Shown: in pieces, positions 60,249 to 64,000 of the stretch
Layout of the letters: each line of letters begins with the position of its first letter
How positions within the stretch are numbered: the first letter of the stretch is position 1
NCBI GenBank assembly: GCA_947561395.2
Contig: OX387190.1
Span: 15,494,858 to 15,558,857, forward strand
From: Buxus sempervirens
Lineage: Eukaryota; Streptophyta; Magnoliopsida; Buxales; Buxaceae
Length of the DNA: 64,000 nt
Direction: 5' to 3'
Program-made: the position numbers and the translations under genes
Notes under the pieces: generated by a model
Told to the model about the DNA's origin: nothing
The model's input: the letters and a program-made list of their open reading frames with translations, nothing else
Database searches by the model: none

Positions 60249-60500
60249 GTATCCGGCATTAAATGTCGGATACACTACATGTCCTTTGTATCCGGCATTT
60301 AATGTCGGATACACTGAACCTCCTTTGTATCCGGCATAAAATGTCGGATACAAACAAAATTATTTCAAAAATTTAATGCCGCTGCGAATCTGTCGGGGAA
60401 TTGGCGCGAATCTCGCCAAGCAAATCTTTGTATCCGACATTTGATGTCGGTTATACAAAAACCTATGTGTATCCGATATATTTGACCGGATACAAATCAA
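60249..60500. repeat. GTATCCGGCA/TGTCGGATAC palindrome array
   Basis: Five stems alternate GTATCCGGCATTAAATGTC and close variants. They begin about 15 bp after a TTTTATAG box. The stem sequence matches the arrays at 3545 and 35262, although the rest of the element does not. Confidence 0.78.
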
Positions 60501-61074
60501 AAAATTACGGATTTGCCCCTCGACTTGACCGATTCGACCGATTTGACACTTTTGGATATCTACGGATTGCCCCCTGCGAAATTTTGCTTTAAACCCTGAG
60601 ATATTTTGCATGTTTGGATATTTACGGATTGCCCCTCGAGATATTTTTTTGCGCCACTCGCCACGTGTGCCGCTTTTTGCCACGTGTGCAGTTTCCGGTT
60701 TTTCTGCTCGGAAACTTCTATAGTTCATATCTCTCTCATCCGGACTCCGATTTGAGCAAACTCAGTTGCGTTGGACTCGTATCGGAGCCCTCTATCCAAT
60801 GATGTAGATCTAAGCACCTGGCTCGGGGTTCAAAAAAAGTCAACTTTCGGCTCACCCTCAAGTTTGACCAGCCCACAGAACCTTCATCCGGACTCCGATT
60901 CCAGCAAACTCAGTTGCGTTGGACTCGTGTCGGGATTCTCTATCCATTGAGATAAAGCAAGGTGGCCAATTATCACTTGATCAAAAGGTCAAATTTTGAC
61001 CCCTCAGGTTTTGACTTTTTAGCCCGGTTTTGCATTTCCGGCTCTTCTGGGAGCGCAAAAATGAGATGCTTACA

Positions 61075-62999
61075 CAATTGCTGATAATTTAACAGCATTA
61101 TGGCAAAGTTCTCTGTACCATTTAACCATGGACAACTTTGCCACTTCCTCATTTAACATACAACTATAACTTGGGCTACAACCCTTTGCATCCTTTGTCC
61201 ACCGCTTTAATATGTATTGACTTGGGATCCTCTTAATATTTCACATGTCAAGTACTTTGAGTGCATGGCTACACAAAATCCCAACAAATTCAAACTTACG
61301 GCAACTGCATTTCAACATATCATTTTCAGTGTTAACTGTAACAACATGCCCTCGAGGATTATCAAATAAGCTAACTTTATAGATTTTGGATGTCTCAGTA
61401 TGTGAAGTCTCATTAACAACAAGATTCTGAGCTTTTGCATATTCCGATTGAAAAATCTCAAACAGCTTCGGTGTGTATACCTACCTTGCATGTTTTAATA
61501 TGATGATTTCCGCCATCATTCTTGGAATACGCTGGCTCATATTATAATTGTCTTCTTGTTACTTGTAACGGATATCATCCAAAAGCCTTGAAAAATGCTG
61601 GAAAAAGCACGAGACGTCCATGTTGTACTTCGTGTATTTCTTTAACCGGCTGTTGAAGCTTTGACTCAGTTGGGTGCTCTTCATGTCAGCACAAAATGTA
61701 GTTCTTCCATATACAAGGGCCCATCTCCTTTATCTTAAATATGCCCTTTAGCCACTCATTGTCTTGGAGATCGTATTTTTGAATCATTGCATCCCACACT
61801 TCCAAGAACTCAGCCTCTTCCTCGTAATCATATATACACCGATTGAAATCAGATGAAAAGGAGGTTCTCGTTTGGAATACGTGACCGAGATGCTTCAATG
61901 AATTTTGGTGCAAATGCCATACCCACAACTGATGATAGGTGTTCGGTAAAACAAAAGCAATTGCAGCTGACATAACTGCATCTTGGTCTGTCAAGATGGT
62001 AACTGGCCTTTTCCCATTCATTGCCTTTATAAATGTTTCAAACAACCACACAAAGGATGCCTTCGTCTCATCATAAAGCATTGCGGCTCCGAACACTTCC
62101 ATTCGTTTGTGATGGTTGACTCCAACCAATGGTGCAAATAGTCTTTGAGCTTCGTTTGTCCTATAAGTTGTATCAAAACAAACGACATCTCCAAAATTAT
62201 TGTAGTCTTCTTGCATCTTCCGATTAGCCTAGAAAAAGTTTGTTATTTCATTGTTCTCATCAACTTGTACAGCATAAAAGAAAGACGGATCGTCAATCAA
62301 TTGTCCTTCAAAATAAATTAATAACCTTGATCCGTCTCCTACTTTCATTGCTCTCCGTCTATCACGCATCTGGTTCTTATGGTCAATAGGTAGGAAGCCC
62401 AAATTCTCTCTTCCGCCGGCTTCTCTACCCATGAACTCAAAAGCATGCTTTGGTCATATGCCACTGCTTTCTGCTAATACAATTTCTGCTAATTGCGCCT
62501 CTGTAACTTTCCTCTGTGAAGGTAGCATGTGGGCCTTACTTGGGGTAACAACTTCATGATTATGCTCGTCCTCAAAGCTCGCTACAAAATACATGCCATT
62601 GTCTTGAGCTTTCACAGTCATGTGTGCCAAACAACCCGTACGTGTTTCCTTTCTGGGGTTCTTCACATCTTTATCCCGTTTGTCTGTTCCCTTCTTCCCT
62701 TCTTTAGAGCAACAAAACTTCCTACACAACTCCTTACCATCTTTCCGACTTTTCCATCTCGTACTCTTTCGAATACTGAAGCCCTTCTATGCTGCATAAG
62801 CATTGTAAAATCTATACGCTTCATCGGTAGATGGGAACTCCATTCCTACGGATGGCCTAAAATTTTGAGTATGCCCTTCGCCGTCATCGAACCTTAGTGC
62901 TCTTACAACTCTAGGGACTGTATTTATATCCGCTATATCATCACTGACCTCATCTTCACTTAATTGCTCACTTCCACTTGTAGAAATGACTTGCTCCAT
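61075..62999 (-). pseudogene. FAR1/MULE transposase-like gene, broken
   Basis: The frame runs from ATG 62999 towards 61075. It has an acidic N-terminus, the FAR1 DNA-binding domain ('GMEFPSTDEAYRFYNAYA', 'RKFCCSKEG', 'FEDEHNHEV'), the MULE transposase domain ('GDVVCFDTTYRTN', 'PLVGVNHH', 'VTILTDQDAVMSAAI', 'LWVWHLHQN') and a SWIM zinc finger ('CSCRKFEFVGILCSHAL', about 61310-61240). In-frame stops lie at 62787-62789, 62454-62456, 62229-62231 (at a position normally Trp), about 61558 and about 61483. A frameshift occurs near 61727, and another stop follows the SWIM motif. The C-terminal exons lie at 56838-57511, beyond an LTR-like insertion. FAR1-family proteins are MULE transposases or regulators derived from them. 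This copy is clearly non-functional. Confidence 0.85.
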
Positions 63000-64000
63000 T
63001 TGTCCCTACAACATAAAATAGATATTCCACTTAGAATATCATACTAAAAACAATATATAGTACCCATGAACATCACAGGGTAACCATTCTCTTCAACCAT
63101 GTGCCAAGTTGGTGTATTTTTAGGGCTTATTACAAAACTTGATTACGTCGGAACAATTTCTTAGTACCTAGACACATGGTACCTACGAATTATTTTTGCG
63201 GTACGCCAAGGGTACGAAGGTGGTACATAAGTTTTGGACCTTCTTCATCCCCATAGGTTTCGTTAAAATAAGATAGAATATACTGGCAAAAAATAAAGTC
63301 AAAAAGAAGACAAAACATGTCAGCGCAATTAGCACAGAGATTAATTGTGAGATCCGCGATTAGAATTTTAAGACACGGATTTTCCACGATTAGCATCCAC
63401 GACTAATCGCCCAGTCGAGATTAGGTATCGCGATTAATCTCAAAATTAATCTCGACCTTCCCGATTAACTTTCCAGAGAACATGAAGGCTCCGTTTCATC
63501 ACGATTAAATCCCAGGATTAATCGGTGCCAGGCGATTTGGGATACCTACGAAAATTTCTTGGGTACCTATGCCTTATTTTGGGGATACCTAACGATTAAT
63601 TGGGGGTACCTAGGGCATTATTGGCGGTTTTTTGGTGGGTACCTACAGGTTCTTATGGTGTGTACCTAAGGCTTAATTGTGGTGGACCTCACATTTATTC
63701 GGTGGGTACCTAAGGCTTGTTTGGTGGTGGTAATGGCTTATTTGACAGCTGTTTATTTTTGGGCGTACCTAAGGTTATTTTGGGGGTGCTTCATTATTCA
63801 TTTCGGGGGTACCGAATTCTTATTTGACTAGCCTTTTTGTGTGGGTAATGAGTGCTAAATGGGGTTACCCAAGGCTTATTTGGGAGGGTTTTTTTTTACA
63901 GGTACCTAAGGGTTGTCCTCGGGTGTACCTATGGCTAAATATGCGTGTACCTGAAGCTTAACGTGTACCTTAGGCTTAATTGGGGCTACCTACGACTTAA
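63000..64000. repeat. GATTAATC core and forward GGTACC/AAGGCTTA array
   Basis: 63000-63340 is the A/T-rich 5' flank of the FAR1 pseudogene, with a few GGTAC units from about 63175. 63340-63540 is dense in GATTAATC/CGATTAATC palindromes. 63540-64000 has many 'GGGGTACCTAAGGCTTATT' units. The layout mirrors 17726-18240. The array continues beyond the window. Confidence 0.72.

Larger units (their letters stand above)
57521..61074 (+). mobile_element. LTR-like insertion in the FAR1 pseudogene, borders uncertain
   Basis: About 3.55 kb without coding potential splits the FAR1-like frame. It may start at TGCAGGCAGACACC (57521) or at CGTAGACACCCC (about 57608), and it ends in GATGCTTACA at 61074. I found no matching 5-bp duplication. 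It contains many TGGGCC/GGCCCA strings (57.7-58.7 kb), a 'cttttatagac' box (about 60229), palindromes directly after it, and a duplicated 'catccggactccgat...actcagttgcgttggactcg' segment (about 60738 and 60888). Confidence 0.55.

Noticed and set aside
57516-61079. A target-site duplication for the insertion in the FAR1 pseudogene
   Set aside because: No matching 5-bp flanks were found for any border pair tried, so the element borders remain uncertain.
1-64000. tRNA or rRNA genes
   Set aside because: I saw no tRNA-like cloverleaf or rRNA sequence on either strand by eye; only the tRNA-Met complement at the primer binding site was found.

Overview
This is plant nuclear DNA, most likely angiosperm, from a repeat-rich part of a large genome. 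The evidence is a Ty3/gypsy chromovirus whose primer site matches initiator tRNA-Met, several solo LTRs with 5-bp target duplications, a BAHD acyltransferase gene with one intron, and three plant transposon protein families (PMD/Ulp1-like, 'putative plant transposon protein', FAR1/MULE). I cannot name a species. Only one ordinary host gene looks intact: the BAHD acyltransferase at 9283-11148 (minus).

Layout. 1-6356: at least three copies of one long LTR family (TGTGAGACATGG...GGTGTCTACA), apparently nested. 6657-8476: a complete solo LTR of that family (duplication CTGGC). 9283-13256: the BAHD gene and a near-identical second exon without a first exon, broken by a 1-nt insertion. 14345-18240: GGTACC-rich repeats split by a Tekay-like solo LTR (duplication CAAGG). 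18319-31078: a decayed PMD/Ulp1-type transposon gene split by a 9.5-kb Tekay/Del-type gypsy element (20289-29810, duplication CGCGG). 32391-37073 (minus): a 'putative plant transposon protein' gene split by a solo LTR (duplication ATAGG), with no other coding lesion seen. 37.6-53.8 kb: a large palindrome-rich block holding two more solo LTRs (39496-43230, GTAGG; 46242-49065, GGTAC). 54402-55696: a decayed transposon-protein gene. 56838-62999 (minus): a decayed FAR1/MULE transposase split by an LTR-like insertion. 63.0-64.0 kb: more GGTACC repeats.

The most unusual part is the non-coding architecture at 14.3-18.2, 31.4-32.0, 37.6-53.8, 55.9-56.4 and 63-64 kb. A recurring foldback module is built as inward GGTACC array, CpG-rich inverted-repeat core (AACGCGCGGACGTT ... 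AACGTCCGCGCGTT) with TATAAAAG near the centre of several copies, then outward GGTACC array. Self-complementary ACATGTGTACAC minisatellite tracts of 0.3-0.6 kb separate the modules. They are organised both as a large inverted repeat (about 43.2-45.4 kb against 45.8-50.7 kb) and as a tandem 1.77-kb higher-order repeat (49.9-53.5 kb). Each of the four transposon-type genes is bordered by these arrays. I infer that they are the terminal or subterminal sequences of large foldback/MULE-like elements carrying PMD/Ulp1, transposon-protein and FAR1 genes; this is not proven.

A second recurring pattern lies in the LTRs. Each complete TGTGAGACATGG-family LTR has a CTATTTATAG box followed about 170-270 bp later by an array of short palindromes. 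The position is conserved, but the palindrome sequence differs between copies.
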